A stretch of 50,658 bases of DNA, from NCBI GenBank assembly GCA_016215555.1, contig JACRJC010000036.1:1-50658 (forward strand), given 5' to 3'. The DNA comes from Rhodospirillales bacterium (GTDB taxonomy: Bacteria; Pseudomonadota; Alphaproteobacteria; Rhodospirillales; WMHbin7). Position numbers and translations under genes: made by a program. How positions within the stretch are numbered: the first letter of the stretch is position 1; the number at the start of each line of letters is the position of its first letter. Positions 1 through 8,122 of this stretch are shown one piece after another. A model generated the notes under the pieces. That model made no database searches. It worked only from the letters and a program-made list of their open reading frames with translations, and was not told the DNA's origin.

Positions 1-226
1 CTACGGTTGAGCCCTTCGACGAAGCTGCGCCGAAAAAGCGCCCGGCCCATCCGGGTCGCGTTGGGGCGGGCGCCTTAGGGCGAAAAGCCGCACGCGGGCT
101 TCGCCCGCAGAACCAATAGGGCCGTCATCGACGGCACCCGACGCGCCGCATCGGTTTCGCGTCTTTCCGTCTCAGGCGCACTGGCCCGAACGCGACGAAA
201 CTGCGTCAGATTTATCGCAAGTCGCT
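1..226. other. Gene-free GC-rich left edge
   Basis: No convincing coding frame or recognised RNA was found. A perfect short hairpin (GCGGGC-TTC-GCCCGC) lies at 94-108 and other GC-rich inverted pairs surround it. The stretch lies downstream of the minus-strand DUF4170 gene and could hold its terminator, but no T-tract follows the hairpin on that strand. Confidence 0.4.
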
Positions 227-649
227 CTAGCCCCCCGCCAACTTGCGCAGATCCATCTCGCCCGCATGCTCGACCGTATAGCGGGTCAAAGCGCTGTCGA
301 CGGTGCGCCCGGTGATGGCGCGCCAGCGCTCGAGCGCCGTCTTGTTGTCGAAGGGGCCGTAGATTTCCAAGGGCCTGCCCTCGGCCATGCGCGAAAAGGC
401 GGAATCCGCGAATTCGCCGCCGACCACATACCAGACGTTCAACTCGGCGTCGGTCTTCATTTCGATGGTGTAGCGCACCAGGGCGTTGTCGACCGTCTTG
501 CCCGTAATCGAACGCCAGAAGTCATAGGCCTCCTTCTCGCCGAAGGGACCGTGCGATTCCAGGATTTTGCCGGGCGCGATCCGGGTAAAGCTGGTGTCGG
601 CATATTCGCCGCCGACCACGAAATGGGGCTTGTCGTTGCTGGTGGTCAT
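227..649 (-). CDS. Duplicated DUF4170-domain protein
   Basis: A 140-residue protein made of two near-identical halves. Residues about 10-62 and 73-125 both run (F/Y)VVGGE(Y/F)ADxxF, then a GPF turn, then a W-R-x-ITG-(K/R)-TVD core ending in ALxRYT(I/V)E. This is the DUF4170 pattern, normally a single copy of about 70-80 residues in alphaproteobacteria. No signal peptide or membrane segment is visible, so it is probably cytoplasmic. The function of the family is unknown. The gene lies 15 bases downstream of the rhodanese gene on the same strand and may be co-transcribed with it. Confidence 0.8.
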   Translation of the reverse strand: MTTSNDKPHFVVGGEYADTSFTRIAPGKILESHGPFGEKEAYDFWRSITGKTVDNALVRYTIEMKTDAELNVWYVVGGEFADSAFSRMAEGRPLEIYGPFDNKTALERWRAITGRTVDSALTRYTVEHAGEMDLRKLAGG

Positions 650-664
650 GTCGTTTCTGTTTTT

Positions 665-1105
665 TCAGTTGCGAGAGGTGGGCAGCTTGCTTTTGTTCCA
701 GCCCGTCATGCCGCCGGTCAGAATGGACAGGTTGGTGAATCCCGCCTTTTTCAGGATGCCGGCGGCGTTGGCCGAGCGGTTGTCGGTCCGGCAGGTCACC
801 ACCACCGGGGCCGCTTTATGCGCCTCCAGATCGCCGCCCAACTGGGCTAGGCGCTGGGAAAGCTCGGGCAAGGGGAGATTGATTGCGCCTTGGATATGGC
901 CCAACTCGCCTTGGAATTCCTCGGGCGAGCGCACATCCAAGACCAGAATGTCGTCGCCATCGGCCAGCCGGGCCTGCAGGGCGGCGGCGGTCACTTCCTT
1001 GGCCGGGGGGTTGAGCTTGCGCAGCAGGCGCGGCAACTGCAGGGCCACCAGGAAAACGGCGGCCAGCAGCAGATTCTCGGAGGTGAAGATTTTATCCAGT
1101 TCCAT
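665..1105 (-). CDS. Membrane-anchored rhodanese-like protein
   Basis: Starting at the methionine of MELDKIF gives 146 residues; the upstream ATG at 1141 would add 12 residues overlapping the divergent trmFO region. Residues about 9-26 form one hydrophobic helix (LLLAAVFLVALQLPRLL). A rhodanese domain follows: the LDVRSPEEF strand, a GHIQGAINLPL loop, and the active-site loop CRTDNRSA containing the catalytic cysteine. Rhodanese domains bind sulfane sulfur as a cysteine persulfide; the physiological acceptor here is unknown. A single-domain, membrane-tethered topology with the domain on the cytoplasmic side is likely. Confidence 0.85.
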   Translation of the reverse strand: MELDKIFTSENLLLAAVFLVALQLPRLLRKLNPPAKEVTAAALQARLADGDDILVLDVRSPEEFQGELGHIQGAINLPLPELSQRLAQLGGDLEAHKAAPVVVTCRTDNRSANAAGILKKAGFTNLSILTGGMTGWNKSKLPTSRN

Positions 1106-1179
1106 AGGCAAGGGGATACCTGTCCAAAGGGGTGGCGTCAACCCTGGACATGGAGGGCCAAAGGGCCTATGTCCAGCCC

Positions 1180-2568
1180 ATGGAACCGATTTTACACGTC
1201 ATCGGCGGGGGATTGGCCGGCTGTGAAGCCGCCTGGCAGGCGGCCAGCCGCCAGATTCCCGTCATCCTGCACGAAATGCGGCCCCTGCGCGCGACGCCGG
1301 CCCATGAAGGGGCCGGACTGGCCGAACTGGTCTGCTCGAACTCGCTGCGCAACGACGATCTGGGCAGCGGCATCGGCCTGCTGCATGAGGAAATGCGCCG
1401 CTGCGATTCCCTGATCCTAAGCGTCGCCGATGCCGTCAAGGTGCCGGCGGGCGGGGCCTTGGCGGTCGACCGCCAGGCTTTCTCGACCGAAGTGGAAAAG
1501 CGCCTGCTGGCCCTGCCCAACCTCACCTTGCTGCGCGAGGAAGTGACGCAACTGCCCGATGTTCCGGCCATCATTTCATCGGGCCCGCTGACCTCGGATG
1601 CGCTGGCCGTTGAATTGGCAAAAGCCACCGGCTCGGACCATCTGCATTTCTTCGACGCCATCGCCCCCATCGTCACGCAAGACAGCATCGATTTTTCGAA
1701 GGCCTGGTTCCAGTCGCGCTGGGACAAGGGAACCGGCAAGGACTACATCAACTGCCCGCTCAGCAAGGACGAGTATTTCGCCTTCGTCGAGGCCTTGATC
1801 GCCGCCGACACCGTCGAATTCCACGACTGGGAAAAGGACACCCCCTATTTCGAGGGCTGCCTGCCCATTGAGGTGATGGCCAGTCGCGGCGCCCAGACGC
1901 TGGCTTTCGGCCCCATGAAACCGGTGGGCCTGACCAATCCGCATGGGCCCAATCCCAAATCCTACGCCGTCATCCAACTGCGCCAAGATAACGCCCTGGG
2001 AACGCTCTACAATATGGTGGGCTTTCAGACCAAGCTGAAGCATGGCGAGCAGATGCGCCTGTTTCGCACCATTCCCGGTCTGGAAAATGCCGAATTCGCC
2101 AGGCTGGGCGGGCTGCACCGCAACACTTTCCTCTGCTCGCCGGTGGTGCTGGACGCCAGCTTGCGCCTGAAAGCCCGGCCCAATATCCGCATGGCGGGCC
2201 AAATCACCGGCTGCGAAGGCTATGTCGAAAGTGCGGCCATCGGCCTGTTGGCCGGGCGTTTCTGGGCCGAGGAAATGTCCGGGCAGTCGCCCTGCCTGCC
2301 GCCCCTGGAAACCGCGCTGGGGGCACTTTTGAACCACATCACCAGCGGGGCCGGAGCCGACAGCTTCCAGCCCATGAACATCAATTTCGGATTGTTCCCG
2401 CCGCTGTCGGCTTTGCCGACAAATATTGACTGTCGTGCAACGCACGACGGGCCACCCCCTGAGGGCAAGCGCCGGAAATTGGGCGCCAAGGAACGCCGCG
2501 CCGCCTATGCCGAACGGGCTTTGGACAGGTTGGGGGGGTGGTTGAGAAACAATATTTCAGAGGCATGA
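1180..2568 (+). CDS. trmFO: TrmFO, folate/FAD-dependent tRNA U54 methyltransferase
   Basis: A 462-residue flavoprotein that makes 5-methyluridine at position 54 of the tRNA T-loop, using methylene-tetrahydrofolate as carbon donor and reduced FAD. The N-terminus has the dinucleotide-binding pattern [14 protein letters not shown]. It is followed by the family hallmarks [17 protein letters not shown], the [11 protein letters not shown] region, EVMASRG and the C-terminal [21 protein letters not shown] segment. The ATG at 1180 puts the Rossmann motif at the very start, as is usual for the family; ATG 1150 or GTG 1132 would add 10-16 unconserved residues. Full length and intact. Confidence 0.96.
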   Translation: MEPILHVIGGGLAGCEAAWQAASRQIPVILHEMRPLRATPAHEGAGLAELVCSNSLRNDDLGSGIGLLHEEMRRCDSLILSVADAVKVPAGGALAVDRQAFSTEVEKRLLALPNLTLLREEVTQLPDVPAIISSGPLTSDALAVELAKATGSDHLHFFDAIAPIVTQDSIDFSKAWFQSRWDKGTGKDYINCPLSKDEYFAFVEALIAADTVEFHDWEKDTPYFEGCLPIEVMASRGAQTLAFGPMKPVGLTNPHGPNPKSYAVIQLRQDNALGTLYNMVGFQTKLKHGEQMRLFRTIPGLENAEFARLGGLHRNTFLCSPVVLDASLRLKARPNIRMAGQITGCEGYVESAAIGLLAGRFWAEEMSGQSPCLPPLETALGALLNHITSGAGADSFQPMNINFGLFPPLSALPTNIDCRATHDGPPPEGKRRKLGAKERRAAYAERALDRLGGWLRNNISEA

Positions 2569-2583
2569 ACTTGGTTCGTAGAA

Positions 2584-2850
2584 TCAGGTTTGGCACCCTT
2601 GCGATTTCACGAAAGAAGACGAGACGACCGACACGCAGCTGCTCACGGCAATTTCGTATGCTGAAGTTAACAGAACACTGATTGCTTGAGTGGACTTGTT
2701 CATGGGCACCTTCCTTTCACGCTCCTTGTCGAGCCTAAACCAAATCAGCAGACAACTCATTGCGAAGAAAAAAAATGCCGCAAGCAGTCCGACGGGAGTT
2801 GAACCCGTCATCGTCTCCAGGGTGGTTAACCCCAGCTCCTTCAAGTCCAT
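2584..2850 (-). CDS. Small hypothetical membrane protein
   Basis: An 88-residue frame from MDLKELGL (an upstream ATG at 2931 is possible). It has one clear transmembrane helix (GLLAAFFFFAMSCLLIWF), then a charged stretch RLDKERERK and a weakly hydrophobic serine-rich tail. Base composition is visibly more AT-rich than the flanking genes, which suggests acquired DNA. It is not recognised as any family. It sits between trmFO and a toxin-antitoxin pair, convergent with trmFO (16 bases apart). Whether it is translated is uncertain. Confidence 0.4.
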   Translation of the reverse strand: MDLKELGLTTLETMTGSTPVGLLAAFFFFAMSCLLIWFRLDKERERKVPMNKSTQAISVLLTSAYEIAVSSCVSVVSSSFVKSQGCQT

Positions 2851-2986
2851 AATCGTGCTGCACTCGAATTCCGTCAACACCCCCCCATAATATCTACTCA
2901 GAATTGATTTATCGGCAATTGTCCTTGTCATGCTAAGGTTGCACCAAGTTGCACCTTAGGCTATGATACGGCCCAAGGAGATTTCC

Positions 2987-3256
2987 ATGGCCGCCACACA
3001 AGGCATCAAACTGGATGAAGCGACGAAGGAACGCTTAAAGGCGCTGGGCGACTTGCGCGACCGTTCGCCGCACTGGCTGATGCGCACGGCCATCCTGGAA
3101 TATCTCGAACGCGAAGAAGTAAGAGAGCGCGAGAAGAAAGAAGATTTCGAGCGCTGGGAACGCTACCAATTGACCGGCGAATTCACCTCTCATCAATCGG
3201 TCATGGATTGGCTTGAGGGCGTTGCCCAAGGACGCGGCCCCGCATGCCCGAAGTAA
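2987..3256 (+). CDS. ParD/CopG-type ribbon-helix-helix antitoxin
   Basis: An 89-residue protein starting at ATG 2987 with a good Shine-Dalgarno (AAGGAG) 6-7 bases upstream. The N-terminal part (GIKLDEATKERLKALGDLRDRSPHW) fits a ribbon-helix-helix DNA-binding domain: a beta-strand, then two helices. The C-terminal half is highly charged and helical, the usual toxin-neutralising tail. The frame overlaps the downstream RelE/ParE toxin by 13 bases, the standard coupled arrangement. It should bind its own promoter, which lies in the AT-rich stretch just upstream. Confidence 0.85.
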   Translation: MAATQGIKLDEATKERLKALGDLRDRSPHWLMRTAILEYLEREEVREREKKEDFERWERYQLTGEFTSHQSVMDWLEGVAQGRGPACPK

Positions 3257-3534
3257 GGTGGCTGCCAGAGGCCGAAGACGACCTGAAACGCCTGATCGCC
3301 TTTTTGTTCGAGAAGAATCCTAGCGCTGCCCAACGCGCCGCCAGAAGCATTCTGGACGGCAGCTCCCTACTCGCCTCGTCGCCGGAAATCGGCAGACCAA
3401 TGCCCAACCGCGACCAGTGGCGGGAATTGATCATCCCCTTCGCCAGCGGCGCCTATGTTCTGCGATACCGCGCCGACGAACGCGGCAATCAGATCGTCGT
3501 GCGCGTCTGGCACAGCCGCGAATGGCGGGATTAA
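3244..3534 (+). CDS. RelE/ParE-family toxin
   Basis: A 96-residue protein with the RelE/ParE pattern: an N-terminal strand VRWLPEAEDDL, two helices, then LLASSPEIGRPMPN, the conserved basic strand WRELIIPF and YVLRYRADE, and the final strand VVRVWHSRE. Members either cleave ribosome-bound mRNA or poison gyrase; the sequence alone does not decide between them. It is translationally coupled to the upstream antitoxin. Its stop codon overlaps the stop of the convergent gene at 3531. Confidence 0.87.
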   Translation: MPEVRWLPEAEDDLKRLIAFLFEKNPSAAQRAARSILDGSSLLASSPEIGRPMPNRDQWRELIIPFASGAYVLRYRADERGNQIVVRVWHSREWRD

Positions 3535-4307
3535 ATCATCCCCCACCACAGCGCCAAGGGGCGGGTGGCGGGGATTTTCAGACGCGCATCGAAGGGATTG
3601 AAGCCGGCCCGTTTCAGGCGCTTCAGATGCGTGTCGGCCTGCAAGGCGCACAAGCCGGCGGCACGGGCAAAACGCGGCACTTGGGCCAGACGCACCCGGC
3701 CCAGACCATCCGCCGCCAGATCGGCCACCTTTTCGACGGCCCCGTTCAAAGCCACCGATGGGCCGGTAATGGCGCCCGGCAGCAAATCTTGCGGCAAATG
3801 GCGACGCCCCAACGCGGCATGGAAAGGGAGGGCGCGCATCAGGCCCAGCAGCGCATAGGCGGTGCCGGCCAGTCTCGCCGTTTCGCAAGCGGACTCGTCG
3901 CCGCCCAGCCATTTGGCGGCCAGTTCCTGCAGGGCTCCGCCGGTCGCCTCGGCATAGTCTTCCAGATCGTCCAAATTGTCGGGCGGATCGGGCGAGAGAT
4001 CGATCTCGCGGGCGTCGATCAGAGCCTGCAGATCGGCTGGATCCAATTTCAGCGCCAGCATCGCTTCCGCCAAGGGAGCGCCGCCAGCCCCCGAGGACAG
4101 GGCGTCGCGCCACCATTGCAGGCGGATATGGCCAGCCATGGGCTCGCGCAAGGATCGTTCGCGCACAAAGCTCAGTTCCATATTGAAGGCGTACAGAACC
4201 GCCAGTCCGGGCTGCTTATCCTTGGGTGCGAACAACAGGCTGGCAAAGCGCTCGGGGTCCATGCGCTTCAGATCGGCGAACAGAGGATCGGTTGGCGAAA
4301 TCATCAT
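3531..4307 (-). CDS. Squalene/phytoene-synthase-fold protein, NDUFAF6-like
   Basis: A 258-residue all-helical protein related to squalene/phytoene synthases. The segment that should hold the first aspartate-rich motif reads AFNMELSFVRE followed by IRLQWWRDAL, and the second DxxxD motif is also absent. This is the pattern of the mitochondrial complex I assembly factor NDUFAF6 and its alphaproteobacterial relatives, which are regarded as non-catalytic or of unknown reaction. ATG 4307 is preferred over TTG 4316. It is divergent from hpnC with about 40 bases between the starts, so the two may share control. A role in complex I assembly rather than hopanoid synthesis is inferred from family resemblance. 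Confidence 0.75.
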   Translation of the reverse strand: MMISPTDPLFADLKRMDPERFASLLFAPKDKQPGLAVLYAFNMELSFVRERSLREPMAGHIRLQWWRDALSSGAGGAPLAEAMLALKLDPADLQALIDAREIDLSPDPPDNLDDLEDYAEATGGALQELAAKWLGGDESACETARLAGTAYALLGLMRALPFHAALGRRHLPQDLLPGAITGPSVALNGAVEKVADLAADGLGRVRLAQVPRFARAAGLCALQADTHLKRLKRAGFNPFDARLKIPATRPLALWWGMI

Positions 4308-4348
4308 TTCGTGCAATATAAGCCCAGCTTGAACCAGCCGCCAGAGTC

Positions 4349-5194
4349 ATGAACCAGAATCAAGTCACCCTTGGCAAGACCGCCAAAGAAGAGAATTTCC
4401 CGGTCGGCTCTTTCCTGATCGCCAGGCCGCTGCGCCCGCATGTGGCCGCCTATTACCGCTTCGCCAGGGCCGCCGACGATATTTCCGACCATCCCACGCT
4501 GACGCCTGCGGAAAAAGTGGCGGGCCTGAAGGCGATGGGGCGCGCCCTGGTCGATGGCAGGGCCGGGACCGAGGAGGCCCAGACCGCCCTGCCCCTGAAG
4601 CGCACGCTGGAGGAAACCGGCGTCAATCCCAAGCATGCGCTGGATCTGCTCATCGCCTTCGAGCGCGATTCGATTCGCGGGCGCTCGCGCGACTGGGACG
4701 ATCTGATCGACTATTGCCGCTATTCGGCCATGCCGGTCGGCCGCTTTCTTCTGGAACTGCATGGCGAGTCCGACAGCCGAGCATGGCTTGGCTCGGACGC
4801 CTTATGCGCGGCGCTGCAGATCCTCAATCATCTGCAGGATATGAAGCCTGATTTCCTGCATCTGAGCCGCGCCTATCTGCCCGAAGACTGGATGGCCGAG
4901 GCCGGCGGCGAATTCGCCGATCTGGAAGGCGACGCCCTGACGCCGGGGCTGGAAACGGTGCTGGGCCGCATGCTGGACGGCACCAAAAATCTGATCGACA
5001 CCGCCGCCCTGCTGCCGCCCGCCGTGCATAGCCGCGGTCTTCGCATGGAAAGTGCGGTCATCGTGCGCTTGGCGCAAAGGCTGTATCGGCATCTGCGCAT
5101 CGGCGATCCCCTGGCCAAGCGGGTCAAGCTGACGGCCTGGGATTTCCTGGCCGCCACCGCCTTGGGCGCCGCCTCGGGTTATTTCCGGCCATGA
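4349..5194 (+). CDS. hpnC: HpnC, hydroxysqualene synthase
   Basis: A 281-residue trans-isoprenyl synthase of the HpnC group. It converts presqualene diphosphate to hydroxysqualene in the HpnC-HpnD-HpnE route to squalene for hopanoids. The N-terminal NFPVGSFLIARPLRPHVAAY and the first aspartate motif ARAADDISD are typical of HpnC. The second motif is LQDMKPD (DxxxD) within ALQILNHLQDMKPDF, followed by YLPEDW. Both metal-binding motifs are intact, unlike the divergent neighbour. It overlaps hpnE by 4 bases (ATGA), implying coupled translation. No hpnD lies between them or anywhere in the window. Confidence 0.9.
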   Translation: MNQNQVTLGKTAKEENFPVGSFLIARPLRPHVAAYYRFARAADDISDHPTLTPAEKVAGLKAMGRALVDGRAGTEEAQTALPLKRTLEETGVNPKHALDLLIAFERDSIRGRSRDWDDLIDYCRYSAMPVGRFLLELHGESDSRAWLGSDALCAALQILNHLQDMKPDFLHLSRAYLPEDWMAEAGGEFADLEGDALTPGLETVLGRMLDGTKNLIDTAALLPPAVHSRGLRMESAVIVRLAQRLYRHLRIGDPLAKRVKLTAWDFLAATALGAASGYFRP

Positions 5195-6429
5195 GCGTGA
5201 CTCATGTCGTGGGGGCCGGCATCGCCGGCCTGGCCGCCGCCGTGCGTCTGACCAAGGCCGGGCGCAAGGTGGTGCTGCACGAAGCGGCCAATCAGGCGGG
5301 CGGGCGCTGCCGGTCCTTCCACGACGCCAAGCTGGACCGCATCGTCGATAACGGCACCCATCTGATTCTGGGCGCCAATCCGGCGCTGTTCGAATTTTTG
5401 AAGGCGGTCGGCGGTTCCTTGCAAGAATGCGCGCCCGCCGCCTTTCCCTTCTTCGACCGCCAGGACTGCAAGGGTTGGACGATCAAGCCCAGCAAGGGGG
5501 CCCTTCCCTGGTGGGTGCTGAACCCCAGCGCGCGCCTGCCCGGCACCAATGCGCTGGACTATCTGGGCGGGCTGCGGCTGATGACGGCAGGGCCGGATGC
5601 CACCGTTGCCCAGGCCGTGAGGACGGGCGAGATGCTAGATCGGCTGTGGGGCCCGTTGTGCGAAGCCATCTTGAACAGCTCGCCGCAGGAAGGTCAGGCC
5701 CGTCTGCTGGGTGAAGTGCTGAAACGCACGCTGTTGAAGGGCGAGGCGGCCTGCCGGCCTTATCTGGCGCCCCTGGGCCTGACGGCGGCCCTGATCGATC
5801 CCGCCGTCGCCTGGCTGCGGGCGCAGGGCTGCGAGATTCGCTTCAACCACCGCCTGACGGCGATCGACAGCGGCGCTTTGGTTTTCGACGACGGCGAGCG
5901 GGCGCGCTATTACAAGGACGTCCCCGCCATCCTGGCCGTGGCGCCCTGGGTGGCGTCGGATCTTCTGCCCGCCCTGCCGCGCTTCGAGACGCGCCCCATC
6001 GTCTGCGCCCATTTTCTGCTGCCAAAGCCCGAAGAAAAACTGCCGGGCGGGCGCGCTTATCTGGGCATCGTGCGCGGGCTTGGGCAATGGTGGAGCTTGC
6101 GCGGCGATGTGCTGTCGGTCACCGTCAGCGCCGCCACCGATCTTGCGTCATTGCCCGGCGAAGACATCGCCGCCAAATTATGGGCCGAATGCGCGCTGAT
6201 GCTGGGCCAGGCTCCCGATCTGCCGCCTTACCGCGTCATGAAGGAACAGCGGGCGACGCTGGCGCATACACCGGCAACCGAACGACTGCGCCCCGGTCCC
6301 TTTGACGGTCCACCCGGCTTGATCCTGGCCGGCGACTGGACCGCGACCGGACTGCCCTGCACGCTGGAAGGTGCGGCTCTGTCCGGGCAACGGGCGGTTC
6401 ACCGCGATTTTCTGTCTTCTCCTTGCTAA
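5191..6429 (+). CDS. hpnE: HpnE, hydroxysqualene dehydroxylase
   Basis: A 412-residue FAD-dependent amine-oxidase-like protein that reduces hydroxysqualene to squalene. The N-terminal FAD-binding motif is HVVGAGIAGLAAAVRL, followed by VVLHEAANQAGGRCRS. The NGTHLILGAN segment and the C-terminal GLILAGDWTATGLPCTLEGAALSG flavin loop match HpnE and related carotenoid-desaturase-fold enzymes. It starts inside the hpnC stop codon (ATGA) and is very probably co-transcribed with it. Full length. Confidence 0.92.
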   Translation: MSVTHVVGAGIAGLAAAVRLTKAGRKVVLHEAANQAGGRCRSFHDAKLDRIVDNGTHLILGANPALFEFLKAVGGSLQECAPAAFPFFDRQDCKGWTIKPSKGALPWWVLNPSARLPGTNALDYLGGLRLMTAGPDATVAQAVRTGEMLDRLWGPLCEAILNSSPQEGQARLLGEVLKRTLLKGEAACRPYLAPLGLTAALIDPAVAWLRAQGCEIRFNHRLTAIDSGALVFDDGERARYYKDVPAILAVAPWVASDLLPALPRFETRPIVCAHFLLPKPEEKLPGGRAYLGIVRGLGQWWSLRGDVLSVTVSAATDLASLPGEDIAAKLWAECALMLGQAPDLPPYRVMKEQRATLAHTPATERLRPGPFDGPPGLILAGDWTATGLPCTLEGAALSGQRAVHRDFLSSPC

Positions 6430-6480
6430 ACACGATGTTTCAGGCCAAGATTTCAGGAGCAACAAGGATCGACGGACACA

Positions 6481-6762
6481 ATGGCATCGCTCATCCGCAG
6501 AACTCACGCGGCCCCGCCCGCCTTGAAAGGCAAGGCGTCCAAAGCGCTCGGCCCAAAGAAGGGGCCAAAAGGGAAGTCCGTGAAAAAGAAGGCTGCGCCG
6601 GTCCCCCGCGTTCGCAAGAAGCAACTTCACCAAGCCAAATCGACGCCCCCTCTTGCAACTCAGCTTCTAAAATTGGCAAAGGAATGTTCTTCGCTGCCAG
6701 TTCTTGACGACCGGGATGCAAACGAGATTCTCGGCTACGGTCAGGATGGGCTATTGCCTTGA
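6481..6762 (+). CDS. VapB-like antitoxin with lysine-rich N-terminus
   Basis: A 93-residue protein. The C-terminal end DDRDANEILGYGQDGLLP matches the short C-terminal motif of PSK/VapB-type antitoxins (D-x-R-x-A-x-E-I-L-G-Y) that binds the PIN toxin. The first 55 residues are unusual: proline-, alanine- and lysine-rich (KGKASKAL, KKGPKGK, VKKKAAP), with no recognisable AbrB or ribbon-helix-helix fold, giving a strongly basic, probably disordered tail. It overlaps the toxin start (TTGA). Assignment rests on the C-terminal motif and gene order. Confidence 0.75.
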   Translation: MASLIRRTHAAPPALKGKASKALGPKKGPKGKSVKKKAAPVPRVRKKQLHQAKSTPPLATQLLKLAKECSSLPVLDDRDANEILGYGQDGLLP

Positions 6763-7151
6763 AAATCGTCTTAGACACGTCGGCAGTTATTGCCGTTTTG
6801 TCGAACGAACCAGACGCGCCCAAACTTGCCCTGAAGATCGCTTCGGCTCGTTCCCGATTTATGGCCGCTCCCAATGTGTTCGAGGCCTTCATGGTCGCGG
6901 AGTCGCGTTGGGGGCCCCAGGGAAGCGCCTACGTCACGCGCTTTCTTCACAAAACCGACATGGATATCCGCCCCTTTGGCAGAGAGTTGGTTCATCTCGC
7001 CCAAATCGCCTGGCGGCAATACGGCAAGGGCCGGCATCCGGCGGCGCTCAATTTCGGCGACTGCATGGCCTACGCCCTGGCTCAATCCTTGAAATTGCCC
7101 TTGCTGTTCAAGGGCAACGACTTCGCCCAAACCGACGTCGCACCGGCTTGA
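6759..7151 (+). CDS. vapC: VapC-type PIN-domain ribonuclease toxin
   Basis: A 130-residue PIN-domain protein starting at TTG 6759, overlapping the antitoxin stop. Acidic metal-binding residues are visible: D in KIVLDTSAVIAV, E in NVFEAFMV, and D in NFGDCMAYALA, with a possible fourth (D) near the end in KGNDFAQTDV. PIN toxins cleave specific RNAs such as tRNAs. The core SALIAVLxxEP-like start and the FGDCxAYALA motif are typical VapC. The antitoxin directly upstream supports the assignment. Confidence 0.9.
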   Translation: MKIVLDTSAVIAVLSNEPDAPKLALKIASARSRFMAAPNVFEAFMVAESRWGPQGSAYVTRFLHKTDMDIRPFGRELVHLAQIAWRQYGKGRHPAALNFGDCMAYALAQSLKLPLLFKGNDFAQTDVAPA

Positions 7152-7238
7152 ATCGTCATCTTCCCCCCTTCACAAGGGGGCTTGGGCTACCTATCTTCAC
7201 AGCATCCCGTTAATTCCTTTGAAAATATGAGGAACGCC

Positions 7239-7835
7239 ATGGCTTTCGAGCTTCCCCCCCTGCCCTATGCCGCCAATGCGCTCGAGCCGCACATGTCGGC
7301 CAACACCTTTTCCTTCCATCACGCCAAGCATCACAATGCCTATGTCACCAATCTCAATAACCTGATCAAGGATACCGATCTGGCCTCGAAAGGCCTGGAA
7401 GAGATCATCAAGGCCGTGGCCGGCGACGCTTCGAAGGCGGGCGTCTTCAACAATGCCGCGCAGGTCTGGAACCATACGTTCTTCTGGTCGTCGATGAAGC
7501 CGGGCGGCGGCGGCAAGCCTGCGGGCGATCTGCTGGCCCGCATCGAGACGGACTTCGGTTCCTTCGACAAATTCAAGGAAGATTTCAAGAATGCCGCCGT
7601 CACTCAGTTCGGCAGCGGCTGGGCCTGGCTGGTCGAAGAGAAGGGCGCTCTCAAGATCGTCAAGACCGGCAATGCCGACACGCCCCTGGCGCACGGCCAG
7701 AAGGCGCTGTTGACCGTCGATGTCTGGGAGCACGCCTATTACCTGGACTTCCAGAATCGCCGCCCCGACTATGTCCAGACCTTCCTGGATCATTTGGCCA
7801 ATTGGGACTTTGCGACCGCCAATCTGAAGGGCTGA
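7239..7835 (+). CDS. sodB: Superoxide dismutase, Fe type
   Basis: A 198-residue enzyme converting superoxide to oxygen and hydrogen peroxide in the cytoplasm. It starts at ATG 7239 after a TGAGGA ribosome-binding site; the upstream frame to 7182 has no conservation. Metal ligands are visible as H in the HHAKHHNAYV helix, H in QVWNHTFFW, and D and H in DVWEHAYYLDF. The glutamine in AAQVWNHTFFW and the SGWAWLV segment favour iron rather than manganese. Complete and conserved. Confidence 0.95.
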   Translation: MAFELPPLPYAANALEPHMSANTFSFHHAKHHNAYVTNLNNLIKDTDLASKGLEEIIKAVAGDASKAGVFNNAAQVWNHTFFWSSMKPGGGGKPAGDLLARIETDFGSFDKFKEDFKNAAVTQFGSGWAWLVEEKGALKIVKTGNADTPLAHGQKALLTVDVWEHAYYLDFQNRRPDYVQTFLDHLANWDFATANLKG

Positions 7836-7976
7836 TTGCGCTTAATTCCGCTCAGGTCAGGCCCTTCTCGACCATGTCGAGAAGGGCCCGCCGGCAAGCC
7901 GGAACGGCATTCGTCAGCTTTTTGAACCACCAAGTCACCAAGACACCAAGGAGAGGAAACCGTCGTCACCTGGGAA

Positions 7977-8120
7977 ATGGCGGGGCGCAACAATTCCATC
8001 ACCAAGGCCGTGGGGCTGGTCATGGCCTGCGACGCCATGGTCGATCAGATGTTCGAAAAGGGACTTGCCAAGATGAAACAAGTCGCCGGAGAATCCGCTG
8101 TCGGACAAACGAGGGGGTGA
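7977..8120 (+). CDS. Possible small ORF or gene remnant
   Basis: A 47-codon open frame beginning MAGRNNSITKAVGLVMACDA and continuing through MVDQMFEKGLAKMKQVAGES to a TGA two bases before the GFA-family start. Its amphipathic, alanine/methionine-rich composition looks protein-like. An AAGGAGAGG sequence at 7948-7956 is about 20 bases upstream, rather far for a ribosome-binding site. An in-frame stop at 7923 limits any extension. It may be a tiny gene or the C-terminal remnant of a lost gene; no family is recognised. Confidence 0.3.
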   Translation: MAGRNNSITKAVGLVMACDAMVDQMFEKGLAKMKQVAGESAVGQTRG

Positions 8121-8122
8121 AC

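Noticed and set aside
1-226. Structured RNA such as RNase P RNA, tmRNA or 6S RNA
   Set aside because: The stretch is GC-rich with hairpins but I could not identify conserved core sequences of any of these RNAs.
3531-4307. HpnD (presqualene diphosphate synthase)
   Set aside because: Both aspartate-rich motifs are missing and the sequence around AFNMEL and QWWRDAL fits NDUFAF6-like proteins better.
7861-7887. Terminator after sodB
   Set aside because: The hairpin GCCCTTCTCGA/TCGAGAAGGGC is perfect but is followed by GC-rich sequence, not a T-run; it may be a Rho-type or processing structure.
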